Positions 53,644-63,045 of a DNA stretch of 64,000 nt are shown here, one piece after another. The stretch comes from Planktothrix sp. PCC 11201 (GTDB lineage: Bacteria; Cyanobacteriota; Cyanobacteriia; Cyanobacteriales; Microcoleaceae). The translations under genes were made by a program, and so were the position numbers. The notes beneath the pieces are model-generated. The model searched no databases. It saw only the letters and a program-made list of their open reading frames with translations, and was not told the origin of the DNA. Positions within the stretch are counted from its first letter, which is position 1; each line of letters begins with the position of its first letter. The stretch is from the NCBI RefSeq assembly GCF_900009135.1, contig NZ_LT797693.1:82050-146049 (forward strand), given 5' to 3'.

Positions 53644-54366
53644 ATGATACAACAGCTTAAAACAATATTAAATCGGGGAAATTTATTACCAGGATTCGTA
53701 ATTTCCCTGATTTTAACAGTAATCCTAGGATTTTCAGCAACTCCTGCTTTAGCCACGGGAGTTTATCAAGTTCCCACCGTATCCTCCGGTGATCAAACCT
53801 GGGTTGTGGAACTCGATGGCGTTCTTAGCCGCAGTACGGAAGGACGTTTAAATAATAGCTTATCTGAGTTAGCTAAAAAAACCGGATATGAAGTTCGGTT
53901 TTTAACTATTCGCCGTTTAGATTATGGAGAAACCATTGAAACTTTTAGTGAAAAAGTCTTTCAAAAATGGTATCCGACTCCTGAAGTTGCAACTAATCAA
54001 ACCCTATTAGTTTTGGATTTACTCACCAATAATGCCGCGATCCAAACCGGAGAAAAAACTAAATCCTTATTAACCGATGAAATAGCGGAAAGTGTGGTGG
54101 AAAAAACCCTAAAATATCCGCTTCGCAAAGGCGATAAATATAATGAGGCGTTTATTGCAGCGAGCGATCGCATCTCTACTGTTTTATCGGGAGAACCCGA
54201 TCCCGGCCCCCCCATAGAACAAGATAATATTAGTGTGGAAAGCACCTTTAAATCCGCCGAAGAAACTGACGATGCCAGTGCTACAATTATAGTTGTGGTC
54301 TTGTTAATCGTGGCGACGGTAGTTCCGATGGCAACTTATTATTATTTCCAGGCAAATCGGAGCTAA
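53644..54366 (+). CDS. psb32: photosystem II repair protein Psb32 (TPM domain)
   Basis: 240 residues from ATG 53644. Signal or anchor at about 15-38, ending around TPALA. The TPM domain (about 50-180) has WVVELDGVLSRSTEGRLNNS, GYEVRFLTIRRLDYGE and NQTLLVLDLLTNNAAIQTG, followed by a Pro/Glu linker and a C-terminal membrane helix (TIIVVVLLIVATVVPMATYY). Psb32 protects photosystem II during repair and sits at the thylakoid with the domain in the lumen. A TTG at 53638 is an alternative start. Confidence 0.85.
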   Translation: MIQQLKTILNRGNLLPGFVISLILTVILGFSATPALATGVYQVPTVSSGDQTWVVELDGVLSRSTEGRLNNSLSELAKKTGYEVRFLTIRRLDYGETIETFSEKVFQKWYPTPEVATNQTLLVLDLLTNNAAIQTGEKTKSLLTDEIAESVVEKTLKYPLRKGDKYNEAFIAASDRISTVLSGEPDPGPPIEQDNISVESTFKSAEETDDASATIIVVVLLIVATVVPMATYYYFQANRS

Positions 54367-54404
54367 AAATCAATATTTTTAGCAATGGTTCAGATCCCCC
54401 CTAA

Positions 54405-54422
54405 CCCCCTTAATAAGGGGGG
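54405..54422. repeat. short inverted repeat CCCCCTTAATAAGGGGG
   Basis: A 6-bp GC stem plus TTAATAA loop directly after psb32, preceded by GATCCCCCCTAACC. This sequence type recurs between genes in many cyanobacterial genomes. It may also act as a terminator for psb32, although no T-run follows. Confidence 0.5.
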
Positions 54423-54507
54423 AACAGGAGGGAGGTAAAACTCCCCATTTTTTAAGGAATAATGGGAGACTCAAATATCTTACTCATCTCAAATACAATA
54501 AAATAAA

Positions 54508-55566
54508 ATGCAATTTATTGATCAGGTTGAAGTTGAAGTCGAAGCCGGAAAAGGAGGCGATGGAGTCGTTGCTTTTCGACGAGAAAAATATGTTCCCGCC
54601 GGGGGGCCAGCCGGAGGCAATGGCGGGAAAGGCGGTTCGGTTATATTAGTCGCGGTGGAAAACCTCCAAACCCTCTTAGATTTTCGCTATAACCATAAAT
54701 TTAAAGCCGATGATGGCAAGCGAGGCGGCCCGAAAAACATGACCGGGGCACAGGGAGAGGATTGTATAATTGAAGTGCCCTTGGGAACAGTGGTTTATGA
54801 TGCTAATACCGATGAAATATTAGGGGATTTAATCGAAAAAAATCAACAATTTTGTGTCGCAGCTGGAGGGAAAGGAGGTTTAGGAAATAAATATTTTTTA
54901 AGTAACCGAAATCGCGCCCCCGAATATGCTTTACCTGGATTAGAAGGGGAAAACCGACGGTTAAGATTAGAATTAAAATTATTAGCAGAAGTCGGAATTA
55001 TTGGTTTACCTAATGCCGGAAAATCCACCTTAATTTCTGCCTTATCCGCCGCCCGTCCTAAAATTGCCGATTATCCGTTTACCACCTTAATTCCTAACTT
55101 GGGAGTGGTCAGAAAACCCACGGGCGACGGGACGGTTTTTGCTGATATTCCGGGGTTAATTGAAGGTGCCCATTTAGGGGCGGGGCTAGGTCACGAATTC
55201 CTGCGACATATTGAACGAACTCGGGTTTTATTACATTTAATTGATATTACCGATAGTGACCCCATTGGCAATTATCATACGATTCAAGAGGAATTGAAAG
55301 CCTATGGCAGAGGATTAGGAGAACGTCCTCAAATTGTGGCTTTTAATAAAGTGGATGCGGTTGATACTGAAAGTTCAGAAATTCAAGCCCTTGCCTCTCA
55401 ATTGCAAGAGTTAAATCAAAGCCCTATTTTTATGATTTCCGCCGTGGCTGGAATGGGTTTAGATGCTTTATTGCAGGAAGTTTGGACACAATTAGATCAA
55501 CTGTATTTAATTGATAAACAGAAGTTAGAAGTCGAAACATTGATGTCTAACCCCGTATCGAGTTGA
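54508..55566 (+). CDS. obg: GTPase ObgE/CgtA
   Basis: 352 residues. Obg domain at 1-158 with the Gly-rich region ([30 protein letters not shown]), then the G domain: [10 protein letters not shown] (G1), DYPFTTL (G2), [10 protein letters not shown] (G3), NKVD (G4) and SAVAG (G5). ObgE helps assemble the 50S ribosomal subunit and links growth to GTP/ppGpp. No C-terminal OCT domain of appreciable size is present. Confidence 0.96.
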   Translation: MQFIDQVEVEVEAGKGGDGVVAFRREKYVPAGGPAGGNGGKGGSVILVAVENLQTLLDFRYNHKFKADDGKRGGPKNMTGAQGEDCIIEVPLGTVVYDANTDEILGDLIEKNQQFCVAAGGKGGLGNKYFLSNRNRAPEYALPGLEGENRRLRLELKLLAEVGIIGLPNAGKSTLISALSAARPKIADYPFTTLIPNLGVVRKPTGDGTVFADIPGLIEGAHLGAGLGHEFLRHIERTRVLLHLIDITDSDPIGNYHTIQEELKAYGRGLGERPQIVAFNKVDAVDTESSEIQALASQLQELNQSPIFMISAVAGMGLDALLQEVWTQLDQLYLIDKQKLEVETLMSNPVSS

Positions 55567-55658
55567 TATATAAAAAGATTAACTTTATCTAAAGTTTTAT
55601 CCCACCATCTCCAATTCTCGGCTAATCTGTAACGAAACTCATCTATAGAGGAAGAATC

Positions 55659-55973
55659 GTGAAGAAATCCATGGTCGGTGTTCTAATGGGTGCAATGGTC
55701 AGCCTAGTTACTGCTGTTTATCCAGCCTGGGCCGAGAATTGGGTATATATTGGGAAAGCAACAACTGGAGAAGAAATTTATGTTGATGCGGATAGTATTT
55801 CTTCAGCCCGAGAAGGAATCAGATTTGTTTACAGTATCGGTAATGAAACCCTTCAGGCGGCGGCTAACTGTAATAACAATACTTGGTACGTCCTGAAATA
55901 TGATACCACTTATTCTCCCCAAAGTCAAGCAACTCAAGATATGTTAGTCTATGTTTGTCGGGTCGGAAGTTAA
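55659..55973 (+). CDS. small secreted protein of unknown function
   Basis: 104 residues from GTG 55659, supported by GAGGAAG upstream. Signal peptide at about 5-26 (VGVLMGAMVSLVTAVYPAWA). The mature part has NWVYIGKATTGEEIYVDADS and a Cys pair (C88-ish and C101), a beta-rich pattern seen in surface-adhesin E-like domains. Function unknown. A strong terminator hairpin follows at 56123. Confidence 0.65.
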   Translation: MKKSMVGVLMGAMVSLVTAVYPAWAENWVYIGKATTGEEIYVDADSISSAREGIRFVYSIGNETLQAAANCNNNTWYVLKYDTTYSPQSQATQDMLVYVCRVGS

Positions 55974-56280
55974 ATTAAAATCAACAGTTTTATTCAAGAT
56001 TAATTGCTAGTTTAGTTCAGGGTGCATTTCTTTTTTTAACCATCGGATTATTGTTAATGGTCATTAATCTATAGCAAGTCTAAATCAGTTGTCTCAATAG
56101 TTTGAACATTAAAAAACTTTAGGGGCGAGGTCTTCTCGCCCTCTTTTTAGAAAAATTTCCTTTAACCTATTGAGAATAATTTTTATTTGAGGTATCCTGG
56201 TCAACATAGGTTCACCGATCAGAGTCTAGGGCTTGATCCGTGGGCTGGTTTGTCCTCATGATTCAAAATAGAGTTCAATC
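55974..56280. other. intergenic region with terminator
   Basis: 307 bases. It contains the terminator at 56123-56147 and a GC-richer stretch at 56190-56265 that may be the leader of the ferredoxin-like gene. No ORF worth reporting. Confidence 0.4.
56123..56147 (+). terminator. rho-independent-type terminator
   Basis: GGGCGAG and CTCGCCC form a perfect 7-bp stem around GTCTT, followed by TCTTTTT. Confidence 0.8.
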
Positions 56281-56877
56281 ATGTCAACCCATTCATTAAA
56301 TATGGAATTCAATCTCACCGGGACGATTCAAAATGTTGGGATTAAAGATGGAAAACCTAAAGTAATTACCCTGATGACTTCTTTGGGATTATTGTTAATT
56401 AAAATTTCCAAACAAGCCAGAATTATCGGGATTTCTGATTTAGCCCCGGGTTATCAAGTAAAGGTTACAGGTCAGAAAAAACAAGATTTTAAAACCGGAA
56501 AAATTAAGCTGAAAGCTACGCGGGTGCTTTCGAGTTCAAAACCGATATCAACTCTAACCCCATCAGTTGCTTTTAATTCTCAAATTCATCAAGACGGCGA
56601 AATTCCTTTAAGCGACCCTTTAGTTATTACTGTTAAACCCGCAAAAATCTTAGTTTGTCAAAAATCAGATTGTCGAAAACGGGGGGGAGATCGGGTTTGT
56701 GCAATCTTAGAAAAAGAGTTAGTACAAAGGGGATTAGAAGATCAAGTGACTATTCAAAAAACAGGATGTCTGAAAAAATGTAAGTCTGGCCCTAATATTG
56801 TGATGTTACCCGATAAAACCCATTATAGTAAAGTTGAACCGCACAAAATTTCAGGATTAATTGAGCAACATTTTTAA
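56281..56877 (+). CDS. thioredoxin-like [2Fe-2S] ferredoxin domain protein
   Basis: 198 residues. The first 110 residues are a beta-rich domain (MEFNLTGTIQNVGIKDGKPK..., LGLLLIKI). The C-terminal 80 residues carry ILVCQKSDCRKRGGDRVC and KTGCLKKCKSGPNIVMLP, the Cys pattern of thioredoxin-fold ferredoxins as in NuoE/HoxE-type subunits. It probably carries electrons in the cytosol. No hydrogenase or NDH genes are nearby. Met8 is an alternative start. Confidence 0.82.
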   Translation: MSTHSLNMEFNLTGTIQNVGIKDGKPKVITLMTSLGLLLIKISKQARIIGISDLAPGYQVKVTGQKKQDFKTGKIKLKATRVLSSSKPISTLTPSVAFNSQIHQDGEIPLSDPLVITVKPAKILVCQKSDCRKRGGDRVCAILEKELVQRGLEDQVTIQKTGCLKKCKSGPNIVMLPDKTHYSKVEPHKISGLIEQHF

Positions 56878-57504
56878 AAGAATTCGGGAAAGGGGAGATC
56901 AAAGAAATCAGGCACAATTTACAGAAGAAACAAAAAGAACATCAAACACCTAGCTGAAAGAAATAGGGTTTCTGTTTTAACTTCTGACTTTTTTCAGAAA
57001 CCTTATTTGCTGGATAATTTGATAATATTTAATCAATAAAACCGACAAATAATATCTATTTGTTTTGAATTTTAAAAGAATTAGAGAAAAATCGAATTTT
57101 TTATTGAAAATAGATTGCAATTACTTGAGGAAACCGAAGGCTTTGAGCCATGCTAGAAAAAACTCTCCCAGAGGATTGTTGTGACGATGGACAAAAATAA
57201 TAGTCGAAACCCTGAAAAATCCTGGGAGATTGACAAAAATTAAGCGGTTTGTTGCCACTGCAACGTCAGAGTTTTTGGGAGAGCATGACAATTAACGGGT
57301 CGATGTATTGACAAAATTCACCTCTTATGCGTTAGCTAAATGATCAACTTTGACAGAAAATTAAGAATTGGGTTGCTTGCGTGTCCCAAGTGGTGAGATG
57401 ATTGTGGTGCGGTCTAATGGTAATTCCAGAGCGACTTATGGCATAGAATCTATTCTATACAATCCGCGCTCACGCACTCACTAAAGTCTACAGATAACAT
57501 AATT
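56878..57504. other. long intergenic region upstream of transketolase, with hairpins
   Basis: 627 bases and no credible ORF. An inverted repeat AGAAATAGGGTTTCTG/CAGAAACCTTATTT lies at about 56959-57007. A second structure has CTCCCAGAGGATT (57165-57177) pairing with AATCCTGGGAG (57218-57228) with a two-base bulge, and a further CTCCCAAAAACTC-type arm near 57270-57285. A small RNA or a long structured 5' leader of transketolase is plausible. Confidence 0.45.
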
Positions 57505-59511
57505 ATGGTTGTTGCAGCCCAATCACTTGAAGAACTTTGCATTAATTCGATTCGCTTCCTAGCTATTGATGCGGTAGAAAAAGCTAAATCCGGCCACCCC
57601 GGACTTCCCATGGGTGCCGCGCCGATGGCCTTTGTGTTGTGGGATCGGTTTCTGCGGTTCAATCCCAAAAATCCTAAATGGTATAACCGCGATCGCTTCG
57701 TCCTGTCCGCAGGTCATGGCTGTATGTTGCAGTATGCCCTCCTTTATTTAACGGGATATGATAGCGTCACTTTAGATGATATTAAACAATTCCGTCAGTG
57801 GGGTTCTGTGACTCCCGGTCACCCGGAGAACTTTGAAACCTTGGGTGTGGAAGTCACAACTGGCCCCTTGGGTCAAGGGATTGCCAATGGCGTTGGGTTA
57901 GCGATGGCTGAAGCTCACATGGCGGCGACCTTCAATAAACCTGATTCTACACTGGTAGACCACTATACCTATGTGATCCTGGGTGACGGTTGCAACATGG
58001 AAGGGGTTTCTGGTGAAGCCTGTTCCTTAGCTGGACACCTGGGACTGGGTAAATTAATTGCCCTTTATGACGATAACCATATTTCCATTGATGGAAATAC
58101 CGAGATTTCCTTTACTGAAGATGTGAGCAAACGGTTCGAGGCCTACGGCTGGCACGTTCTGCACGTTGAAAATGGGAATACAGATTTAGATGGCATCGCT
58201 GACGCCATTGCTCAAGCCAAGGCTGTCACAGATAAACCCACTTTCATTAAAGTCACCACCATCATTGGTTACGGTTCTCCTAATAAACAAAATACCGCCG
58301 GAGTTCACGGTGCTGCCTTGGGTACGGATGAAGTTGCCGCGACTCGGAAAAACCTGGGTTGGAACTATGAACCCTTTGAAATTCCTGAAGATGCCTTAGC
58401 CCATACCCGCAAAGCTGTTGAACGCGGGGCTAATCTGGAAACCGAATGGAATAAAACTTGGGAAGATTATAAAGCCAAATATCCCCAAGAAGCCGCGGAA
58501 TTTGAACGCCGCACTAGTGGAATACTCCCCGAAGGTTGGGAAAAATCCCTACCAACATTCACACCCGCAGAAAAAGGTAAAGCCACTCGTCAATATTCTG
58601 AAGGCTGTCTGAATGCCTTAGCTCCGGCTATTCCTGAATTAATTGGGGGTTCGGCGGACTTAACCCACTCAAACTTAACGGAGATCAAGGGTTTTGGTAA
58701 TTTCCAAAAAGGACAATATCAAAATCGTAACCTGCGTTTCGGTGTTCGGGAACACGGAATGGGGGCAATTTGTAATGGGATTGGCTTGCACGGTTCGGGA
58801 TTAATTCCCTATTGTGCTACCTTCTTAGTCTTTGCTGACTATATGCGGGCAGCGATTCGTTTATCGGCGTTATCGGAAGTCGGTGTGATCTATGTGATGA
58901 CCCATGACTCGATCGCCCTTGGGGAAGATGGCCCCACTCACCAACCTGTGGAAACCATTGCCTCCTTGCGGGTGATTCCTAACTTGTTGGTAATGCGTCC
59001 GGCTGATGGTAACGAAACCTCTGGTGCGTATAAAATCGCGGTGGAAAACCGTCATCGTCCGACTTTGTTGGCTTTAACTCGTCAAGCGTTACCGAATTTA
59101 AACGGTAGCTCTATCGATGCGGTCAGCAAAGGGGCCTATATTCTGTCCGACAGTAACGGAACTCCCGATTTAATTCTGATCGGAACTGGAAGCGAAGTCT
59201 CTCTGTGTGTGGAAGCTGCCGAAAAATTAACCCATCAAGGGACAAAAGTTCGGGTGGTTTCTATGCCTTGTTGGGAACTGTTTGAAGAACAAGATGCTGC
59301 TTACAAAGAATCTGTGTTACCTAAAGCTGTGACCAAACGCCTGGCGGTGGAAGCGGGTTGTAGTTTCGGTTGGCAACGTTACACCGGAAGCGAAGGTGAC
59401 ACCATCAGCATTGAAACCTTTGGGGCATCTGCTCCGGGTGGTGTGTTGATGGAGAAATTCGGTTACACCGTTGATAATGTTTTGGCTAAAGCGAAAGCGT
59501 TATTAGGTTAA
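57505..59511 (+). CDS. tktA: transketolase
   Basis: 668 residues, full family length. It transfers two-carbon units in the Calvin-Benson cycle and pentose phosphate pathway. The thiamine diphosphate site is [32 protein letters not shown] (GDG near 154; split by residues 154-185). [21 protein letters not shown] is near the N-terminus. [16 protein letters not shown] and RVVSMP follow. Typical for a photosynthetic organism. Confidence 0.97.
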   Translation: MVVAAQSLEELCINSIRFLAIDAVEKAKSGHPGLPMGAAPMAFVLWDRFLRFNPKNPKWYNRDRFVLSAGHGCMLQYALLYLTGYDSVTLDDIKQFRQWGSVTPGHPENFETLGVEVTTGPLGQGIANGVGLAMAEAHMAATFNKPDSTLVDHYTYVILGDGCNMEGVSGEACSLAGHLGLGKLIALYDDNHISIDGNTEISFTEDVSKRFEAYGWHVLHVENGNTDLDGIADAIAQAKAVTDKPTFIKVTTIIGYGSPNKQNTAGVHGAALGTDEVAATRKNLGWNYEPFEIPEDALAHTRKAVERGANLETEWNKTWEDYKAKYPQEAAEFERRTSGILPEGWEKSLPTFTPAEKGKATRQYSEGCLNALAPAIPELIGGSADLTHSNLTEIKGFGNFQKGQYQNRNLRFGVREHGMGAICNGIGLHGSGLIPYCATFLVFADYMRAAIRLSALSEVGVIYVMTHDSIALGEDGPTHQPVETIASLRVIPNLLVMRPADGNETSGAYKIAVENRHRPTLLALTRQALPNLNGSSIDAVSKGAYILSDSNGTPDLILIGTGSEVSLCVEAAEKLTHQGTKVRVVSMPCWELFEEQDAAYKESVLPKAVTKRLAVEAGCSFGWQRYTGSEGDTISIETFGASAPGGVLMEKFGYTVDNVLAKAKALLG

Positions 59512-59530
59512 ATCGGAATTTAATCTGATT

Positions 59531-59557
59531 AAAAAGGTGGGCTAGACCTACCTTTTT
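59531..59557 (+). terminator. terminator after transketolase
   Basis: AAAAAGGTGGG pairs with CCTACCTTTTT (one G-T wobble) around a short loop, starting 20 bases past the transketolase stop. The 3' arm doubles as the T-run. Confidence 0.75.
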
Positions 59558-59558
59558 A

Positions 59559-59623
59559 ATTAATAATTAACAATTAATAATTAATAATTAATAATTGTTA
59601 ATTGTTAATTGTTAATTATTACG
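59559..59623. repeat. AT-only simple repeat (AATTAATAATT units)
   Basis: About 65 bases almost entirely of A and T built from TTAATAATTAA and TTGTTAA units, in inverted halves (AATTAATAATTAATAA then TTGTTAATTGTTAATTG). It lies between the tkt terminator and ftsW and may serve as promoter DNA. Confidence 0.6.
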
Positions 59624-59637
59624 GTTATACTTTTGAG

Positions 59638-60840
59638 ATGAACTTAAGGAAAATTTTCCCCTTTTTGGAATCTTCTGTAACCCATTGGTCAGTGGAAGCC
59701 CGATGGTTACACTGGATAACCTTTCTCTGGTTATTTGTGGGCTTAATTGTGATGTTTTCCGCTTCCTATCCCATTGCCTACGCGAACACCGGAGATGGAT
59801 TATATTATTTTAAACGTCAATTAATTTGGACAGCCGTAGGATTAGTCGGATTTAGTTTTATTGTTCAATCTTCCCTGAGATTTTGGTTGAAAATTGCCCA
59901 ATGGGGGGTTTTAATTGTTCTGGGACTATTATTTCTGACTTTAGTTCCCGGGTTAGGAACTACTATTAATGGAGCCACACGCTGGATTTCAATTGGGCCA
60001 ATTCCGATTCAACCTTCGGAGTTAATGAAGCCGTTTTTAGTCTTACAAAGCGCTCGTTTTTTTGCCAATTGGTATCGTTTAAATTGGCAAATTCGGTTAA
60101 TTTGGTTAGGAATTTTTGGGATAGTTTTATTATCTATTCTTACCCAACCAAACCTCAGTACCACCGCCCTTTGTGGGATGACTCTTTGGTTAGTTGCTTT
60201 AGCGGCGGGACTGCCTTTTTCCTATTTAGGAGGAACGGCTTTAGGTGGGATATTTTTAGCTATTTTAAGTGTTACTATTAAAGAATATCAAAGACGACGA
60301 ATTTTATCTTTTTTAAATCCTTGGTCTGATCCGATGGGAGACGGATATCAGTTAGTTCAAAGTCTTTTGGCGGTGGGTTCCGGTGGATTTTGGGGAACGG
60401 GATTAGGATTATCTCACCAAAAATTATATTATTTACCGATTCAATATAGTGATTTTATTTTCTCGGTTTATGCGGAAGAATTTGGCTTTATTGGGGGAAT
60501 ATTACTGTTATTATTGTTAACAATTTATGCCACCCTAGCCCTACGAGTGGCGATGAAAGCCAGACAAATTGAACATCAATTAGTAGCGGTGGGAGTGATG
60601 GTGGTGATGGTAGGACAATCTTTATTAAATATTGCGGTAGCAACGGGCGTTTTACCAACTACAGGTTTACCTTTACCCCTATTTAGTTATGGGGGAAGTT
60701 CCATGATTGCTAGTTTAGCTTTAGCTGGGTTATTAATTCGGGTAGCTAGAGAAGAAAATCAAGCCCCGGTGATTTCTTTAGCCGATCATCGGTCAACCCA
60801 AAACCCACGTCGCGGAATTGGGCGATCGCCAATCCGTTAA
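59638..60840 (+). CDS. ftsW: cell-division lipid II polymerase FtsW (SEDS family)
   Basis: 400 residues from ATG 59638; a longer frame begins at 59602 within the AT-rich repeat and is unlikely. About ten membrane helices. SEDS signatures: GATRWISIGPIPIQPSELMK, GDGYQLVQSLLAVGSGGFWGTGLG, SDFIFSVYAEEFGFIGG and PTTGLPLPLFSYGGSS. FtsW polymerises septal peptidoglycan. RodA cannot be excluded from sequence alone, but length and the N-terminus favour FtsW. Confidence 0.9.
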   Translation: MNLRKIFPFLESSVTHWSVEARWLHWITFLWLFVGLIVMFSASYPIAYANTGDGLYYFKRQLIWTAVGLVGFSFIVQSSLRFWLKIAQWGVLIVLGLLFLTLVPGLGTTINGATRWISIGPIPIQPSELMKPFLVLQSARFFANWYRLNWQIRLIWLGIFGIVLLSILTQPNLSTTALCGMTLWLVALAAGLPFSYLGGTALGGIFLAILSVTIKEYQRRRILSFLNPWSDPMGDGYQLVQSLLAVGSGGFWGTGLGLSHQKLYYLPIQYSDFIFSVYAEEFGFIGGILLLLLLTIYATLALRVAMKARQIEHQLVAVGVMVVMVGQSLLNIAVATGVLPTTGLPLPLFSYGGSSMIASLALAGLLIRVAREENQAPVISLADHRSTQNPRRGIGRSPIR

Positions 60841-60859
60841 ACAATTATATCTATTTCAG

Positions 60860-62356
60860 TTAAGAACAGGTCATAGAATCTAAGCAACAATTTAGGGATG
60901 CTGAGGAACTAAATTGAATCGGAATTGTAATCATAAATTCGGTTCCTTTGCCAAATTCAGATTGAAATGATAGCATTCCTTCGTGATAATCTTCAACAAT
61001 TTCACGGCTAATAAATAGTCCGAGTCCCGTACCTTTTCCGATGGCTTTTGTTGTAAAAAACTGTTCAAATAGCCTCATTTTTACATCCGTATCCATTCCT
61101 AACCCATTATCGGTAATTTTCACCCTAACTCTATCGGGTTGGATCACCTCTGTTTTAATATGAATTATAGGAGTTTCCTGACCATTTTCCCATTTTTGTG
61201 TCGCTTCTTCTAAAGCATCAATAGCATTACCTAAAAGATTCATAAACACTTGATTGATTTTGCCACTATAACATTCAACTAAAGGCAAATTCCCATAGTC
61301 TTTTTGAATGATAATTTGCGGGCGATTAGATTTTTCTTTTAAACGACTTTTTAAAATTAATAACGTACTTTCTAACCCTTCATGTAAATTAATTGGTTTT
61401 ATTGTTAATTCATCTTTACGCGAAAAATTTCTCAGGGATCGGGCAATTTCAAAAATTCGATCCGCAGATATTTTGACGGAATTAAAAACTTCAGGTAAAT
61501 CCTCAATTAGAAATTCCAAACTCACCCCTTGCATATAGGCTTGAATTTCTGCAATGGGTTGAGGACATTGTTTTTGATACAGTTGCAGGATGTAAATTAA
61601 ATCTTGAATATAGTTATCAATACAATTGATATTTCCATAAATACAGTTAACAGGATTATTAATTTCATGGGCTAAACTGGCAATCAGTTGACCCAAAGAA
61701 GCCATTTTTTCCTGATGAAACATCTGCGCTTGTGTTTCCTTGAGTTGTTTTAAGGTATGAGAGAGTTTTTGGGCTTGAGCATAGGCGATCGCCGTGGTTT
61801 CACAGCTTTTTTTATATAATAAAATTTGTTGTTTTTCTAATTCTAATTGCTCTACCTCACTTTCAAACTGATATTGACTTACAACAGCATCTAAGGCATC
61901 TAATAATTTACCCGAAGCTGCTATCATAATCAATTTCATATCTAAATTATCCAGTTCCAACTCCTGATCTGGCGTACTTAAAAGGGATTTAACCGCAGCA
62001 ATATAATTCCTAACCTGTTGATCTAAGTTATAGGGAGGTAGATAATATATTTTATGAATGGCAGAGGATAAATTAGATTGTAAACTGTGATTAAACTGAC
62101 CAAAGATCAACATTTGATGAGATTCTTCAAAACTTCGGAGATTCTCTTGTAAAATCGTGATAACTTGCTCTCTTTCTGCTAAATTTTTATGATTGACTAA
62201 CCGCAAACAAAATAAAGCAATTCGTTGGGATAACATTCGTTGACGACCACTCAGATTAATTACCGCCGCACTAATATTTTGAACAGCATGAATTTCATCG
62301 AGATTAAAATAATCATTAAGCTTAATCATAGCTAACCGTTCCTCACTTGATAACAT
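60860..62356 (-). CDS. sensor histidine kinase with PilJ-type N-terminal domain
   Basis: 498 residues, no membrane helix. The N-terminus contains AAVINLSGRQRMLSQRIALF (about 30-49), the signature of the PilJ/NIT-like four-helix sensor. A coiled coil (about 165-220) leads to a HisKA-type motif SLAHEINNPVN (His near 236) and an HATPase domain with NLLGNAIDALEE, DNGLGM and GTGLGLFISREI. It probably senses a small ligand or nitrate-like anion in the cytosol (family inference). No cognate regulator lies beside it. Confidence 0.9.
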   Translation of the reverse strand: MLSSEERLAMIKLNDYFNLDEIHAVQNISAAVINLSGRQRMLSQRIALFCLRLVNHKNLAEREQVITILQENLRSFEESHQMLIFGQFNHSLQSNLSSAIHKIYYLPPYNLDQQVRNYIAAVKSLLSTPDQELELDNLDMKLIMIAASGKLLDALDAVVSQYQFESEVEQLELEKQQILLYKKSCETTAIAYAQAQKLSHTLKQLKETQAQMFHQEKMASLGQLIASLAHEINNPVNCIYGNINCIDNYIQDLIYILQLYQKQCPQPIAEIQAYMQGVSLEFLIEDLPEVFNSVKISADRIFEIARSLRNFSRKDELTIKPINLHEGLESTLLILKSRLKEKSNRPQIIIQKDYGNLPLVECYSGKINQVFMNLLGNAIDALEEATQKWENGQETPIIHIKTEVIQPDRVRVKITDNGLGMDTDVKMRLFEQFFTTKAIGKGTGLGLFISREIVEDYHEGMLSFQSEFGKGTEFMITIPIQFSSSASLNCCLDSMTCS

Positions 62357-62491
62357 ATTGGTTACATCCTTGAATTAACTAAACAAAGACTAATCCTGAT
62401 TCCCTATATGTCAATTGTCTAAACTTATTGATCTATTATTTGTATCGATTATTACACTGATCTAGGGGAGATTTCTCTCCCATAAAACTAA

Positions 62492-62536
62492 AATAGGGTT
62501 TAGAACTATAACTGGAGACAAGTTCTAAACCCTATT
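62492..62536 (-). terminator. terminator of the 104-residue gene
   Basis: AATAGGGTTTAGAACT (62492-62507) and AGTTCTAAACCCTATT (62521-62536) form a perfect 16-bp stem around a 13-base loop. In the minus direction it is followed by TTAGTTTTATG. It sits 28 bases beyond the stop of the minus-strand gene at 62564. Confidence 0.75.
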
Positions 62537-62563
62537 CAAAGTTAAATTGCTGGTGGCTGGAGG

Positions 62564-62878
62564 TTACGGTTTCTTGATTTCCCGGGCAAGATTCCGATAC
62601 ATATCCATGCTCTTATCCGCACGACGGCGTTCAGTCTTACTGGATGATTCCTCAGCAACAGTATCAGAAACTGTTGAACTATTATTCTGTGCCTTTGCTG
62701 TTGTAGATTTAGGGGCTTCAACTTCAACGGGGAAGGTTTTTTTCACCGGAGGTAAATCCTTGAATCTGTCAATATCTCCCATACCTTGGGCTACATTACC
62801 TTCGAGATAGAAACCACTTCCGGTTTTTTCACCGGACTCAGAATTCCCTTTTTTGCCAAACAAACCAAATAATGCCAT
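62564..62878 (-). CDS. conserved hypothetical, hydrophilic protein
   Basis: 104 residues. The start MALFGLFGKKGNSE is followed by a low-complexity, Ser/Thr/Glu-rich middle and a basic helical end (KTERRRADKSMDMYRNLAREI). It is likely largely disordered. The N-terminal and C-terminal motifs look conserved among cyanobacteria, but I know no function. Confidence 0.65.
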   Translation of the reverse strand: MALFGLFGKKGNSESGEKTGSGFYLEGNVAQGMGDIDRFKDLPPVKKTFPVEVEAPKSTTAKAQNNSSTVSDTVAEESSSKTERRRADKSMDMYRNLAREIKKP

Positions 62879-63045
62879 GTTGCCCTCCCGCTAATTTGAG
62901 TTGTGAATAATTTTAAGTTTTATAACATTTTATCAGGAATTGTCTTCAATTTCATTTTTGGGGAATGGGGAATGGGGGAATTGATATAGATTTCAGCGAG
63001 CGAGGACGCGCAGAATCACGCGGGGCTGACGCCAACGCACCGCTT

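Noticed and set aside
59602-59637. Upstream start extending FtsW by 12 residues
   Set aside because: The extension is translated AT-repeat sequence; ATG 59638 gives the usual FtsW N-terminus.
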